In this document: piece by piece, positions 38,867 through 54,656 of the stretch | Layout: each line of letters begins with the position of its first letter | Position numbering within the stretch: the first letter of the stretch is position 1 | Source: Neocallimastix lanati (nom. inval.) | Lineage: Eukaryota > Neocallimastigomycota > Neocallimastigomycetes > Neocallimastigales > Neocallimastigaceae | Reading direction: 5' to 3' | Length of the DNA stretch: 64,000 nucleotides | Assembly (NCBI GenBank): GCA_016946835.1 | Contig: JACVTC010000051.1 | Location: 647,501-711,500 of the forward strand | Notes under the pieces: generated by a model | What the model was told of the DNA's origin: nothing | Database searches by the model: none | The model's input: the letters and a program-made list of their open reading frames with translations, nothing else | Program-made: the position numbers and the translations under genes

Positions 38867-41800
38867 TAATAAATTTTTAATTCATATCAATTTTATAATA
38901 TATATTGAATATTTAAATAAATAAATATATAAACAGCTTTTACAACAAAAAATAAATTCAATGAAAGAAAAAGATGCAAAATCAACAATAAAAAGAACAT
39001 TTTCAATGCCGAAATTGAGACATTCAAAAGAAGGTAAAGATAAAAAAAAAATTGACGGCAATTCTTCATTTATTGTATTTAATCAGCATGATAATAGTTT
39101 TAATGATGAAAATAGCTCTGTTTTCAGTTTTGATTCTGATAAAAAAAACAATACCTTGTCTTCTCCAAGAATTATAGGTAGTCTAAGTGCCTATGCAAAT
39201 GATAATTCTATCAGTAATAATGATTCAAAGAGAAATGATCGTAATCAAGTATTATCAACGAAAGATGCAATTAAAGATAAGGAAACTACAAAATTAAATA
39301 GCATACAACAATTAATTAAAGATTATAATGATTCAAATGAAGAACTACAGAAACTTATCAATCATTTTAAAGAAGGAAATAAAAAATTTAATAATAATAA
39401 AATGCATTTGAGATCTACAAGTAATAAAGAAAATTATTTCTCAAATGATGATAATAATTCTTCAGTTCCATCTCAAAATTCAATGATGTCGTTGTCAAAG
39501 GATACCTCTAATGAACGTTTATTAAGAAAGGAAAACGGAGATAATTATATACAAAATAATTGGTTAAAGTCTCCACCAATAAATCCATCCTTTTTAATTT
39601 CTGATAATAAAAATATGGGTGGACCAAATAATCATAATAAAAAGAATAGTAGTGGAAATACCAATACCAATACCAATACTAATAATAATGGTAATAGTAT
39701 TAGTAATAATTATGGTAATAATGATGGAAATATTTCAAGGATTGAAGTAACATCTCCTACAGATCCATTAAAAATTAAAGCAGGTTCAACTCGAATAAAA
39801 CAATCCCCTCTTACGAAAAAACTTAGTCATTCAAAATCGCAATATCAAAAAAGATTAAAGTCAAAATCGAGTTTTACAAAGCTTTCTAAAAATTCTATTC
39901 TTGATATTATGAATGCTATTCCATCTTCCATTAGTGATTCTAGTGAAATTCAAGGAAAAGATCAAACAGTATCTAATTCAACCATGAATGATCTACGTAA
40001 CGCTTCCTTTGATAGCGATAATAGTACTTCAACTGATCTAAGTTCAAATAGAAGTATAGACTATAAAAAGAGTAGTTATAATCTATTTACAATGACCTCA
40101 TCTAATAATGATGGTCGTCTTAAGAAATCTCAATCAACTTCTGCATGTTCTATTTCAAATGATTCAAAATTGCCGGACTTTTTCTATGATACAACTAATT
40201 ATTTAAATAATAATAATAATAATAATAATGGTAATAATGGTCAAAGGAGAGATCAACTTAATTCACCGTATTCCTCCATAAATCGTTTAAATAATGGCAT
40301 GCTCAATGATGGCTATTCAATTCCATCACTTAGAGATAAAAATGGATATATTCTATCAACTGTTTCTACATCATCTTCTCCATCTATTCATCCAGTAGGT
40401 CCATCTATATCAAATAACTATAATCATAACAATAGTCGATTTGATACCTTTAATCAATTATCACCAACAATTTCTCATTCCCCATCAAAGCATAGACTCT
40501 CTTCTTCTAAATCCATGAGTTCTCTTCAACAAGAAAAGAGTCACCATTCAGAATTAAAGAGGAAAGAAAGTGCTCCGTTACGTCCTCGAACAAAGGAAGG
40601 TTATTTAGTTCTAAATATTAAAAAACCTGCTACTGTAAGTCATTTTGATGCTATGACTCATTCTCATTGTGAAGATATGGTGAATACTATTAATATTAAT
40701 TCTATTCCAAGAAATAGAAGTTTTCATGATATATTTATTGGAAATGATCAATTTGAATTTAGAGAAGAGGATTATTATACTCCTCAATATCAATCTTCCA
40801 ATGATTCCACCATATACCCGACTACTCAAGAAAATAATCAAAGAAAAATGAAATCTAAGGTGATAACTAATGCAAATGAAAATAAATCTAATTTATATTT
40901 CCCTTCCTCTCCTCCTCTTCAAATTTATTCCAATAATTCTTCCTATTCTCATCCTCATTCTCATACAATGAAAAGAGCTGCTACCGCTGAAGTTAGCTAT
41001 AATCATCGACCTCATAATCGTCATCCTTCAGTGACGTCAGCATCATCAACTCATTCTTATTCTTCTCATCCTCATCTTTCATTTTCTCGAAATAATTTAG
41101 AATCAGAAATGGAAATGGAAAGGATAGCATTCAATGAAATAAATGAAATGGAAAAAGAAAGACCAACCCTACCGTTATATTCTAAATCAAAATCTAAATC
41201 AAAATTAAAATCATTAGCAAAATCAAAATCAAAATCAGAATCAAAATTTAATATAAATATAAATACAAATGTCAATGTCAATGTCAGTGATAATAACAAT
41301 GATAATAACAATGATAATAACAATAACAACAACAACAATAATAATAATATCAATAATAATAACAACAATAATAATAAAAACAATAACAATTACAAAAATA
41401 AAATAAAATTAAAATCACATTCATTATTACCTTCACAAAATCAAAACAACAGACCTTTTGATATTAATTATGAAATGAATTCAAATTTAGAATACAATAC
41501 CATGAATAATTTAGATCAGAAGGAATCAAAACAATTATCCTCCAATTATTTAAAGTCAAATGTTTCTATTTCTGTCAAACCTTCTTGGCTATCATTATAT
41601 CAATCATTACTTTATCTTCTACGGAATTTCTATCAACGATGTCAACATCAAATTTTTAAAATTTTATCTTCTCTTTCCTTAACACTACCATATCAAAAAG
41701 GTCATAAGTCAACAAGGATGATCTCAAAAACGTATCAGAGATCAAATTCTGAACTTCATCTTCATCTTCAAACAAAGAAGCATAAAATAAAATCAAATAA

Positions 41801-42227
41801 ATCCATAGCCTCATTTTTATCTCTTCTTTCTTCCTATTATGAACGTTATTTTTTACTTCCAGTACAACCGATTTTGAACCAATTACAGGTTCTTTGGCTC
41901 AAACTTCATCTACCTATTCCAAAGGATTCTACAACTTGGCGTTATTTCCTTTCTATCGTATTACCAACGTTCATTGTTTTATTGTATAGTTTTCATAAAA
42001 TAAAATTAAGTCAACATTTACATAATTCCTCTTCCTCTTCCACTTCCTCCACTTCAACTAATGCAAATTCATCAATTTCTAGATCAAAAGGTTCTTTACC
42101 TTCATCTTCCTCAACTTCTCTTCCATCTCTTCCAATTTCCCCTTCCACTAAAATGAATTTATTTAGATCGACCAACCTTTCCACTTCTTCAACAACACCT
42201 TTCCTATCTACAAATTATTCTTCCTAA
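37934..42227 (+). CDS. Tail-anchored PEX26/PEX15-like protein with large low-complexity insert
   Basis: Three exons (37934-38235, 38437-38677, 38937-42227) join in frame to 3834 nt, 1277 aa. Residues 1-190 are helical with TPR-like pieces (ELYKQASKYF, LKEANKLYEECIEKQ, KIKEAKLKFENWL, YLLRILPKLKDWDSALEFL). Their order, including an LLRILP segment before a second helix pair, resembles the soluble domain of PEX26, the tail-anchored receptor that holds the Pex1-Pex6 ATPase on peroxisomes. Residues about 190-1050 are Ser/Asn-rich and disordered, with poly-Asn near 800. A hydrophobic helix, LSIVLPTFIVLLYSF at about 1186-1200, lies near the C-terminus, as in tail-anchored proteins, and is followed by a 70-residue Ser/Thr tail. 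That tail is longer than tail anchors allow in animals. The identity is an inference from architecture. Another tail-anchored or TPR protein is possible, especially since anaerobic fungi may lack peroxisomes. Confidence 0.7.
38748..38872. repeat. (AAAT)n intronic microsatellite
   Basis: About 28 AAAT/AATAAAT units followed by (AAT)n, inside the second intron (38678-38936) of the PEX26-like gene. Confidence 0.93.
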
Positions 42228-44209
<1,982 letters not shown>

Positions 44210-44345
44210 CAAGGAACTTCATTTCCTTATGGATTAGGGTTTGAATTGACTATTTGAAAGAAATTATGGTCCTTCATCTTCAGAGGCATTAGTCCTGCTA
44301 GTCTGTCTTAACTACATTTTCAGCATCGATGCTCCACCATGAATA
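44210..44345 (-). mobile_element. LINE fragment (endonuclease-side, short)
   Basis: Aligns by eye with 22600-22735 in the same orientation (shared ATGGTC, CTTCAGA, GCATT, CCTG, GCATTTTCAG-type anchors in order). It lies about 490 bp past the 3' end of the LINE remnant at 44830-45935. Confidence 0.6.
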
Positions 44346-44375
44346 ATAAATATACATAAAAAAGAGAAAAAAAGG

Positions 44376-44394
<19 letters not shown>

Positions 44395-44422
<28 letters not shown>

Positions 44423-44545
44423 TATTTATTCAATTCATTATAAGATATAAAGCTAATATATAAATATAGTTTTTTTTTTTTTTTTTTTAATTTTATTTAT
44501 TCAATTCATTATAAGATATAAAGCTAATATATAAATATAGTTTTT
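44395..44545. repeat. 71-bp tandem duplication with T-runs
   Basis: Two copies of a unit containing TTATTCAATTCATTATAAGA (starting at about 44418 and 44489), each bounded by long T-runs. Confidence 0.9.
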
Positions 44546-44783
44546 TTTTTTTTTTTTTTTTTTTTTGTTTTTAATATTTAATAATTATTTATAACAAGTA
44601 ACAAGTCAAATTCTTAACCCCATTTTTTAAAACTAGTTAAACTGAACCCAATAGTGATTGATTGAGAATGTATCGATTTTCCTTCAAAAATTAATTATTA
44701 TTTATTAATTTTAATTGGTATTAAATTTATGTTATTTTTATTTTTAATTTCGTTTTATATATATAATTACTATACATTATGCA

Positions 44784-45935
44784 TTAAATATTAATAATAA
44801 TAATTGTTAAAATAATAGAACAATTTAAAGAATTCCATCTAAAAGATGCAAAGAGCATCGCATTTAGAAATCCAATGTTCAAAAGATTGGTTACCTTCGC
44901 CACAACAGGGGCAAGACTTGGGACAATCTTCTGAAACTCTACCCATTCTAATAGCAATAGTAGTATTGTATTTATAACCACAGCGTAAATGTATAATCCA
45001 CGAAAATCCTAAGTTGAATTGGGGATATTTTAAGCTAAGCATAATTATAGCTTTATTGTTTGAGAACTTATTACAATCGTAATTTTGACCTTTAATACCT
45101 TGAAATTTGGAAATTGATTTCCAGTAACGTTCTAAAATATCGTCATATTTTTCACATTTATATTTTTTGATTTTTTTATACAGTGTTCTAGATTCTTTAG
45201 TTCCAGGAATAATAAGGCATTTTGGGAATAGATTTAATAAGATCCTTTATAATACAGTTTGATTTACTCCATTTTGCAAATGATTTAATCTGTAAGGCTG
45301 CGCAGACACCAGCAATAGGAGGAATGCTTAGATCTCGAGATAAAGCATAAGTACTCATAGTAGAATTATGTCTAATATAGTCATTGTTTTCTGAACTTGC
45401 TTTACCATTTTTAGAGAAGGAGCCGATACACCAAAATAGACCAGTATTAATTAATGTTTGAATTCTAGTCGTTCTAGATTTGTTTGAACCAAGTAAAGGA
45501 GAATAATAAATTACTTTACTAATAACAAAGGATTGAAGAACTTTTTTTCTTGTATGCAATAGGAATAAGTTTATTTGAGAAGAACCGTGTAAATGAAAGA
45601 AGGGATTTTCTAACTTTAAAATGCATGTGAGATATAATGTGTTCTAGTAAGAGATCATCAGAAAAAGGAATACCAAGATAAATATAACTAGAAACTTTAG
45701 GAATAACATTCATTCCTAAATAGAAGGTTGGGTCACTATAGTTTGGAGGAGATTGGAAGTTCATTGGTTTTATAACCATAGTTGCACATTTTTCAATACC
45801 AAAAGTCATTTCATTTAAATTAGCCCATTTATGTACCTTTTTTAATAAAATTTTCTAAATTTTTTGCACTTGTAGCAATGAGAACAACATCATCAGCAAA
45901 GAGTCCATCACAACATTTTTTTCTTCCAATATTAA
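44784..45935 (-). mobile_element. 5'-truncated LINE with reverse transcriptase end and Cys/His C-terminus
   Basis: On the minus strand the element starts inside the reverse transcriptase at the catalytic box (LFADDVVLIATSAKN). It continues through FGIEKCATMVIKP, YIYLGIPFSDD, YSPLLGSNKSRTTRIQ and IPPIAGVCAALQIKSF. It ends in the C-terminal domain LGFSWIIHLRCGY and CPCCGEGNQSFEHWISKC, a CCHC-like zinc motif. Order and residues match the copy at 60900-64000. It spans three frames (45809-45519, 45559-45197, 45042-44839), so at least two frameshifts are present. Truncation falls in an (AAT)n tract near 45935, the usual fate of incomplete target-primed reverse transcription. Non-functional. Confidence 0.9.
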
Positions 45936-46055
45936 CACTAATAATAATAATAATATAATATTACTATTATTATTTTTTTTCAAAAAAAAAAAAAAAAAAT
46001 AAATAAAAAAAAAAAAAAAAAAAAGGTAATTAATTTCTTATTATTTTTTTAATTA

Positions 46056-46108
46056 TATTAAATTAACACTGGTAATCATTTTAAATTAACACTGGTAATC
46101 ATTTTATA
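46056..46108. repeat. 26-bp tandem duplication
   Basis: Two adjacent copies of AAATTAACACTGGTAATCAT plus a TTTT tail. Confidence 0.9.
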
Positions 46109-46701
46109 AATGAATTAAATTTTGAATTGCTCATTTATTAAAACTATTTTTTTAATTGCAAATTTTATTTTTATGATTTGTATAATTTTTCTATATTATA
46201 TATTTTATATGTATTATTTTATTTATTCAATTTTTTTTTTTAATATTAGTTATTATTATTAATTATTATATTATTATTATTAATATTATTATTATTATTA
46301 TATAAGATTATGTTTTATTCATTTCATTATATAATAAAAATATAATAAATTTTTATTATTAAATTAAATAAAACAACAAAATATTATAAATTTCATTAAT
46401 TATTTAATTTTTTTTTTTTTTTTAAAAAATTTAGATTCATTTTATTAAATTAATAAAGTAGTATATAAATAAAAGTATAAGGATTTATATAAATGAATAA
46501 TAAAATTTTTTATGAAATTTAATATTATAGATGAAAAATAATATTAAATTTGTTTTCTGTAACTTTTGTAATAATAAATAAAAAAAAAATTTTTTTTTTC
46601 TATATATTAATATTAATACTAAAATAAATAATTATTGTTTTGTTTTATAAAAATTAATAGAACCTAATGAATTATTTCTAGATTCGATATTAATTATTTG
46701 T

Positions 46702-46943
46702 TTATTTAATAAATTTAAATGAAACAGTTTCATCATAAAGATAATCACTTGGAACCTTAAATAAACTTTCTGGGATACCCTTTTCGTCGGTATCAATTTC
46801 AGCAAATTTATATTGAAATACTGTTCCAGCAAAGATAGGTATTTCTAAAAGATATATAAGATAATAATTAAAACAAGTAATAATATTTAATAATTTAATA
46901 ATTTATAATTTTTATTTAATAATTAATTATTCTGATTCTGATT

Positions 46944-46994
<51 letters not shown>

Positions 46995-49123
46995 GATTTT
47001 TAAATAATAAATAATAAAAAATAAATAAATAATAATAATAATACGGAAACTTTTATTTATATATAAAAACTTACCAAACTTCAATGGGAATCTCTTGGTA
47101 GCACCAATTTCTTGTAAAATATGATTGGCAACATTGTAATAGATTCCTCTATCATAATTGTTATCTTCAGGTTTAATATTTACTTGATCATATAAAATTA
47201 AACAAAAGATTTCAATAATTGGCATAAATTGATAAGTATTAAGTGGGAAGGCATTTTCTTTGGTTAACCATACCTTAAATACATTTTTAGCATGTCTTCT
47301 TTCTTCACTAATTTCCATTACTCTACCCATATGAAGACTTTCAGTATTCTTTGGATCAAAGTATTCTTCTTCACTAATGGCTTCTTTCTTTGTTTCTTCA
47401 TATATTACAGATTTTGAAGAAGAAGACTTCTTTGAGTTATTGTAGTATGTACCGGCAAAGTTGTGAACCAAAGATGTAACATTATTAGAATTCTTTATAT
47501 TATTTAATATTTTATTGTCCTTAGTAGACTTTTCAATATTAGAATAGTCTTCTCCATTTTGAACAATATTTTTAATAATTTCTTCTAATTTCTTTTGTTG
47601 ATCAGCAGGTAAATGATTTTCCTTAAGATAAGCACTGTAAAAGGATGGAACAATTTGATTGACATATAATATATCACTCTTTTCAATTGGATTACCATTA
47701 CTATCTTTTCCATTAATGATCATTTGAATGATCTTATCAGTAACTTCATTATTAACAGAAGTAATGTTATAGATGTTTTCATCAATGAATTTTTTAAATT
47801 CATTATCAGCTTCAATTAATTTATTAGTGTGACTTTCGTTAGTAGATTCAGATTTGGCATCATCTTCAATATCACTATCATCACTGTCACTGTCACTATC
47901 AGTACCACTTAACTCCTTTTCTTGTTTAATGATATCTTCCATAATATATCCTCTTATTTGTTTTTCGGATCCAGCAAAGAGAGTCTGGTTAATTTCTTTA
48001 TTGAGGGAACTGCCATCAAGACCAGTCATTCTAGATTTATCAAGATCGCGAACAGTTGTTTTAATATGACTCTTGTAATCACCAATAACTTCTTCATTAT
48101 CTCTCTTTCTGGTAATCACTCCAAGATCCTTAAATTTGAAAATATCGGTATTATACTTTTTATTACCATTAATTTTGATGACTCTCTTCTTATTATTGAA
48201 ACCAAAACCTTTGGCACTCTTCTTTTTAACTCTGAATTTAGAGAAATCACCATAGAATTTAAATAATGTTTTAACATCCATCTTAGTTTTAAGATAGGAT
48301 TCCATCATTCCTTGAGGTAATTCTGGATAAAGTTCTGTGTAACGTTTAGCCTTATTATCTAAAAGTAATAATCTTACAGAACCATTTTCTTTAAAGTTTA
48401 TAATGAAAGACATACTTCCTTTAATCATTCTTGGAATACCACGTAAATCAACACCAGAAAAACCAATATCGAATCTAAAATCATTACCTCTCTTATAGAA
48501 ATTTTCGGAATCTTTAATACCAATTTTATCTAATAATGGAATTTTACTCTTAAATTTTAAATGAGCCTTAAAATGGAAATTTGGTAATGATTCGTTCCAT
48601 TTATCTATTATTCCACCTTTTTTACCAAAAAATTTTCTATAGTCTCTAAATTTTAACATTGTTAACTTTTCAATAAGATCCATATCACCTAACCTATGTA
48701 TATATTGAAGTACATAATATAACAATAAAAGTTTAACATAATTTTCTTTAATTTAAAGCAAAAAAATAAAAATAAAAATTTAAATAAAAATAAATATAAT
48801 AATAATAAAATAAAACAATAAAAATAACAGAAGAAAAGAAAAAAAATAAATATATATATTAAATAAATTTACATTGTAGCTTCTTCTAATGGATTCCAAC
48901 CATAATTATTTCTTGTAACACAGTCACAATCACTATTTCTTAAAAGTGAGAGAACACAGTTACGACGGTCAAGCATAAGTGCTAAATGAAGTGGAGTATT
49001 ACCATGATTATCCTTTGTATTTATAAGTTTACTTGCTTCTTCATCTTTTAAAATTTTGTTAAGACCTTCAACATCATTACGAAAAATGCAACGATGAAGA
49101 GGAAAAGTTTCTTCTTTAGTCAT
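46702..49123 (-). CDS. ANKRD13-type protein: ankyrin repeats plus GPCR-chaperone domain
   Basis: Three exons (49123-48873, 48693-47075, 46844-46702) join in frame to 2013 nt, 670 aa. The N-terminus has ankyrin repeats (FPLHRCIFRNDVEGLNKIL, DNHGNTPLHLALMLDRRNCV, NNYGWNPLEEATMLGDMDLI). Then comes the ANKRD13/GPCR-chaperone domain: FRDYRKFFGK, a middle lipocalin-like part (FRFDIGFSGVDLRGIPRM, GSMSFI), KGFGFNNKKRV, and at the end EEYFDP, FPLKFEIPIFAGTVFQYKF. The human family ends similarly (YFNEEF, FPVKIEIPLF). Known of the family: ANKRD13 proteins help GPCR biogenesis in the ER or bind ubiquitinated receptors at endosomes. The 20-residue acidic Ser/Asp stretch (SGTDSDSDSDDSDIEDD, about residue 335) inside the domain is an insertion. 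No ubiquitin-interacting motif is seen after the domain, unlike several animal forms. The start ATG at 49123 leads straight into the first ankyrin repeat. Confidence 0.88.
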
Positions 49124-50754
49124 TATGCTTTTAAATCTATTATTAATATAGAATAATTCAAAAATAAATTAAATTTTAAATGTGTTAATTATACTATTAT
49201 AGATATATGTAATTGAAATTTATGCTTATAACTTATCGAATTTTATTTTTTTTTTTTTCAAATATATAGGTTAACTTATTGAATTTTCTTTTATTTTACA
49301 AATATATAAGATACTTTATTTCAACAACTAATAAAATAAATATATAATTATTATTTTTATTTTTATAAAATTTCTTTAAACATAATTAATTTCTATTCAT
49401 CATAAATATCTTTTTTTTTATTTCAATTTCAACTACTAATAAAATAAATATATTAATTATTATTATTGTCTTTATTTTAAATATTCTTTTAATTATTATT
49501 ATTAAAAAAAAAAATTTTTTTCTATTTACTATTATGTTTTCTTTTATTATTATTATTATTTTGTTTAATATTGTCTTTTAAATAATATTTCAATAAAGTA
49601 ATTAAAAAAAAAAATAACTTACATATACTACTTTAAATATCTTTCCTATAATAATTATATATAAACTATTTTTATATCGTTAAAATTCAATAATAAAAAT
49701 AGATTTTTATATAAATTTATTATAATTAATTATAATATTTTAATACTGTTTTTTTAAGAATAAAAAATTTAATGGTAAAAAAAAGCTTTTATATAGTTCC
49801 CTGAAATATATATATAAAAAGATTTACTAGTTCTATAAACTATAAATTTATTTTTTTTTTTTTTTAATTTTAATTAAAAAATATTATATAAATAATATTA
49901 ATATTAATATTAATAACTTTTAATGTTTTATGTAGCCGAAATTTTAAATTTATTAATATAGAGATCTAAACTATAAAGTATATTTAAATATATTATTATA
50001 TATATATTATATGATAATTTAATATAAATCATTTTCCCTCTATAATATGAAATATAAAACTTTATTTATAAGAAATATATAATTAGATTATTTAATTTAT
50101 TTTATTCTCTTATTATTTAATATTTTATATATATATTTTTTTAAAAATAATTAATATTAAAAATATTAATAATCCTATTAGAATATACCAAATATTATAT
50201 TAATCTAATTTTCTATTCAAAATATTAAATAACATTTAAATACACAAGAGTTCAATTTACATAAACTTTAATAAATACATTTAATACTTAATTATTCAAA
50301 TAAATATAAAATATATTAAACAATATATTAAATCAGTCAACAATATATTGTAATATTAAAAAATAAGTATAAAAAGTAAAAATTTAAATAAATTAATTTT
50401 ATATATTAAGATATAATAAAGATATGAAAAAAAAAAAAAAAAAGAAATAATAAACAAAAAAGAAATTATAAAAAGAAGCCAATATATTAAAGCAATTTAA
50501 TATTAAATCTAATACAAAAATATATATTTCAATTAATTTATACAATTTAATATATTAAAATTAAATAGGCTTAAAATTTGATATATAATATATTATATTT
50601 ATATAACAATATTTAATTGAATACTAATATAAATATATAGTGATATAAAAATTAATGTTTTATATATTTAATATATAGAGTTAATTATGTAGTTATTTGT
50701 AATTAATAAAAATTATAAATAACCGTTTAAATAAGAATAATAAAGCATAACAGA

Positions 50755-51030
50755 ATAAAATAAATAGTAAAATATTAAATATAAAGTAAAGATTGAATAA
50801 AATAAAAATAAAATAAAATAAAATAAAATAAAATAAAATAAAATAAAATAAAATAAAATAAATAGTAAAATATTAAATATAAAGTAAAGATTGAATAAAT
50901 TAAAAATAAAATAAAATAAAATAAAATAAAATAAAATAAAATAAAATAAAATAAAATAAAATAAAAATAAAATAAAAAAAATAAAATAAAATAAAATAAA
51001 ATAAAAAAAATAAAATAAAATAAAAGTAAA
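50755..51030. repeat. (AAAAT)n blocks with a duplicated 100-bp unit
   Basis: A segment with AGTAAAATATTAAATATAAA followed by GTAAAGATTGAATAAA and a pentanucleotide (AAAAT)n run occurs twice, about 100 bp apart, and is then extended by a longer (AAAAT)n run. Confidence 0.88.
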
Positions 51031-52468
51031 AAATTAATATATTATTATAAAATATATACATATTTCTCTATTTTTTTTTTTATTTTTGATAAATTTTGGT
51101 AATATATTAATTTTTTTCTAATCATCTTTTATATATAATTTATTATAAAAATATTTTGCGAATCCCATTAAATAATGATAAAAGTTCATTTTATTATCAT
51201 AGTAATTTGTTTAATCTTAATAATGAAAAAGAATTATGAATTTAGAATATAAAAATAGTAATGAATATAATACCATCAATTAATAAACTTTTATTGTAAA
51301 ATTCATCAGTCACAATATTATATATTTTATTATAAATTTTTATAATTTTTTTCATATTAAAAGGTTAAATTTATTTTAATATTGATGTCCTTTTATTTAA
51401 CGATGATTATAGAAAATTTTATATTGTAATTTTTTCTATATATTTATTTATAGCGATATATATATCATTTTTAAAAATTATACCATATTAAATACATATT
51501 ATATAATTAGTTATTCTTATTACAAGAAAATATAATATTTTTTTTCGAACATTCTTGAATTGACATATTGAAATTAGTTTTTCTTTTTTAATTCATTTAA
51601 AAATACCATAAAAAATTAAGAAAGAAAAATAGCATATTAAAATGAAATCTAGAATTTTATATAATTATTGTTTAAATAAATTATTAATATTAATAACAAT
51701 TAAATTTAAATAATAAATGATAATAATTAATAAACCGTTATTTCTAAAGACATATAATTAATAATTACTAATTACTAATTAATAATTTGTAATATTTGTT
51801 AATTGAAATTTATATAATATAGATAATAAGATACTATAATAAAGAAATAAAATATATTATTTATCCTTTTTCAAATGAAGCTTAAAAAAAAATAGAAATA
51901 TTTATATGATAATATTAATAAAAATAAAAATAATATTAAGTTAATTCAATTTATTTAACAAAAGAATAAGAAATAATTATATTAAAATATAGTTAAGAAA
52001 AAAAAATATTAAAAAAAAAATTCTTTTTATCCAAATTTATTGCCCATTATTTTGAAACAAATTCAGAATTAAAAATGTGGTTATTTAAATAAAAAATAAT
52101 ATGAAATAAAAATAAAGAAAAATAGAAAATTGAATTAAAGGTATACAATAAAAATTTAATATTCATTCATAAAATTTGATACAATGCAAAATATGACTCG
52201 GAAAAAATTATTATCAAATAATATTATTAGTATTAATATAAATATATTAAATTTAATATATTCTATAAATAACAATGGGTTTTTAATAATCAAATAATAA
52301 AGCATTTTCCACAATCATTGATTGATAATCATTAATCATATATTTATTTTTTCTTATGTTAATTAATTCAAAGAAGTTATTAGTAAATAATAATATAATT
52401 ATTAACAAGAAATAAAATAAAACCAGAAATATTGATAATAAATAATATATTTTTTAGTATTTAATTCC

Positions 52469-52499
<31 letters not shown>

Positions 52500-52599
52500 T
52501 TTTACTACATTATAATATTATAATCACAAAAAAAAAATATATATATATATATATAGAGAGAGAGAAGAGAGAATAGGGGAGATAATGTTAAACTTATAC

Positions 52600-52682
52600 T
52601 TTTTGTTCTTTTTTTTTGGCATTATGTATATTCATTAATATTTTTTGTTCTTTTTTTTGATATTATGTATATTTATTAATAA
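52600..52682. repeat. 40-bp tandem duplication
   Basis: Two adjacent copies of a unit with TTTTGTTCTTTTTTTTG and ATTATGTATATT. Confidence 0.9.
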
Positions 52683-52878
52683 GCATTATATAATGTGGAA
52701 AATAACTGTATTTAGAAATTAATCCGTTTTAAATAAAAATAAAATTTTCGAACAAAGTCAAAAATAAATTCTTTTATAAAAGAATTTCTATACACTACAA
52801 TCACTAAAATAATTCTTTCAAAGTAAAATAAAATAATATAATATTATAATAATAATAGTAATCCTTATTATTTATTAG

Positions 52879-52912
<34 letters not shown>

Positions 52913-54507
52913 TTTTTTTTTTAAAAAAATTTTGTTTGAACATTATTTTTGATTAAAAAGGAAAACAATTTAATATATATTAATATATATATTTATATAT
53001 AAAAAATATATATATTTTTTATTTAGTTAATTTTCTTTTTTTAGAAATAATTTACTTCAAAAAAAAATTATATTAAAATTTTAATAAACTTATAGACTTA
53101 CATAAATAAAAATGTAGCACAATAATAATAATATATTATTTTTTAATTAATTTTAATTGGCTATTCTTATTTATATATATAAAAATCAATTATTAACATG
53201 TGTCAAAACTTTAATTAATATTATTAAAAGTGTATACATTTTATAAAATATATGTATACTTTATACTTCGGAACATGTTTGTAGTTTAAAAAATATTTAA
53301 ATATATAATTTCATTTAATAATTCATTCAAAAAACATTTAAATATAATAATTTCATTTTATAATTCGAACTATAAATATTTATTTTATATATTGAATTTA
53401 AAGTTATCAATAAAAGAGGTAGTTTAACATATGTTTCTCAATAAGAATTAGTATAATAAATAATATATAAAATAATATTTAATAATGAAAATAAAATATT
53501 TTACATAGAAATTTTTTTATTTGATATTATTCTTTTCTTAAATTAGCCGAAAATTAAAATATTCAAATTAAAAAAAAAAATAATAATAATAATAAATAAT
53601 AATAATAATAAATAATATTTTTTTTTAAAAAAAATATATATATTTATATAAATATTAAAAAAAAAAATCATATGAAATATAGATTAAAAATCTCATTTTA
53701 ATAATAAAAAATATATATTATTATTATATATTAAATTTGACAAGCATATTGAATTATTATTAAATTAATATTTAAATATTATTTTAATGATTCGCAATTT
53801 AAAAATTAGATTTAATATAATTTTTAAATACGAGAATCAAATACAGTAAAATGAAGACCAACAAACAAGCAAATAAATGATAGAATTTATAATGATTTCC
53901 ATTTTTATCTAATATACTAAATGAAATTATTTAAAAGAAAATAATTAAATTCATTCAATAGAAACAAATTTATTTTATAACCTTTTACGTTTTTAGTTCT
54001 TTATTATAAAACTTTATAATACTAATTCTTAAGGTAATTAGTATACCTCTAATAACTTCCTAATTTTACAGGCTAATTAGTAACCTTTAACATTTCTAAA
54101 CAATTATATTTTAGTAAAAAGTATTTAACATTTCTAAACAATTATATTTTACAAGTAATTTTTTTTTAATTTTATTAATATAATTTTTTTTACTATTTAA
54201 CTATTTAATAATTTTATACTTAATAATCTATATAACTTTAATATATTTACTTTATTATTTTTTAAAGTTTCATTCTATATCACAAACAAAAAAAAAAGAA
54301 GTCTTTTAATTTATTCATATAATTATTACAATTATAATTTGAAAAATATAATAACATATTTCTATAATTATTACAATTATAATTTGAAAAACATAAAAAA
54401 CAAATTTAATTGACAATATAATATACAAATTTATTAAAAAAAAATTTCAAAGTTTATATCTTTATTAAATAAAATTTTTATGAAAGCTATAATATTTTAT
54501 TATAATA

Positions 54508-54616
54508 GGGTGTGGGGCATTTCGCCAGGTTGCGTTTCGCCAATTTTTTTGAAAGCATGTGGCGTATTAAAAAATGTGGCATTTCACCAAGTTGCATTTC
54601 GCCAAATTGAGAATTA

Positions 54617-54656
<40 letters not shown>

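Larger units (their letters stand above)
49124..54507. other. Gene-free A/T region between ANKRD13-like and Hsp104 genes, left part
   Basis: About 5.4 kb with no recognisable coding frame or RNA gene. It contains many local tandem duplications of 25-60 bp, the (AAAAT)n block at 50795-51030, a 38-bp A-run (52467-52497 region) and an A-run at 52879-52908. Confidence 0.6.

Noticed and set aside
41072-41389. Minus-strand Leu-rich frame
   Set aside because: Antisense shadow of Ser/Asn/Lys codons in the PEX26-like gene.
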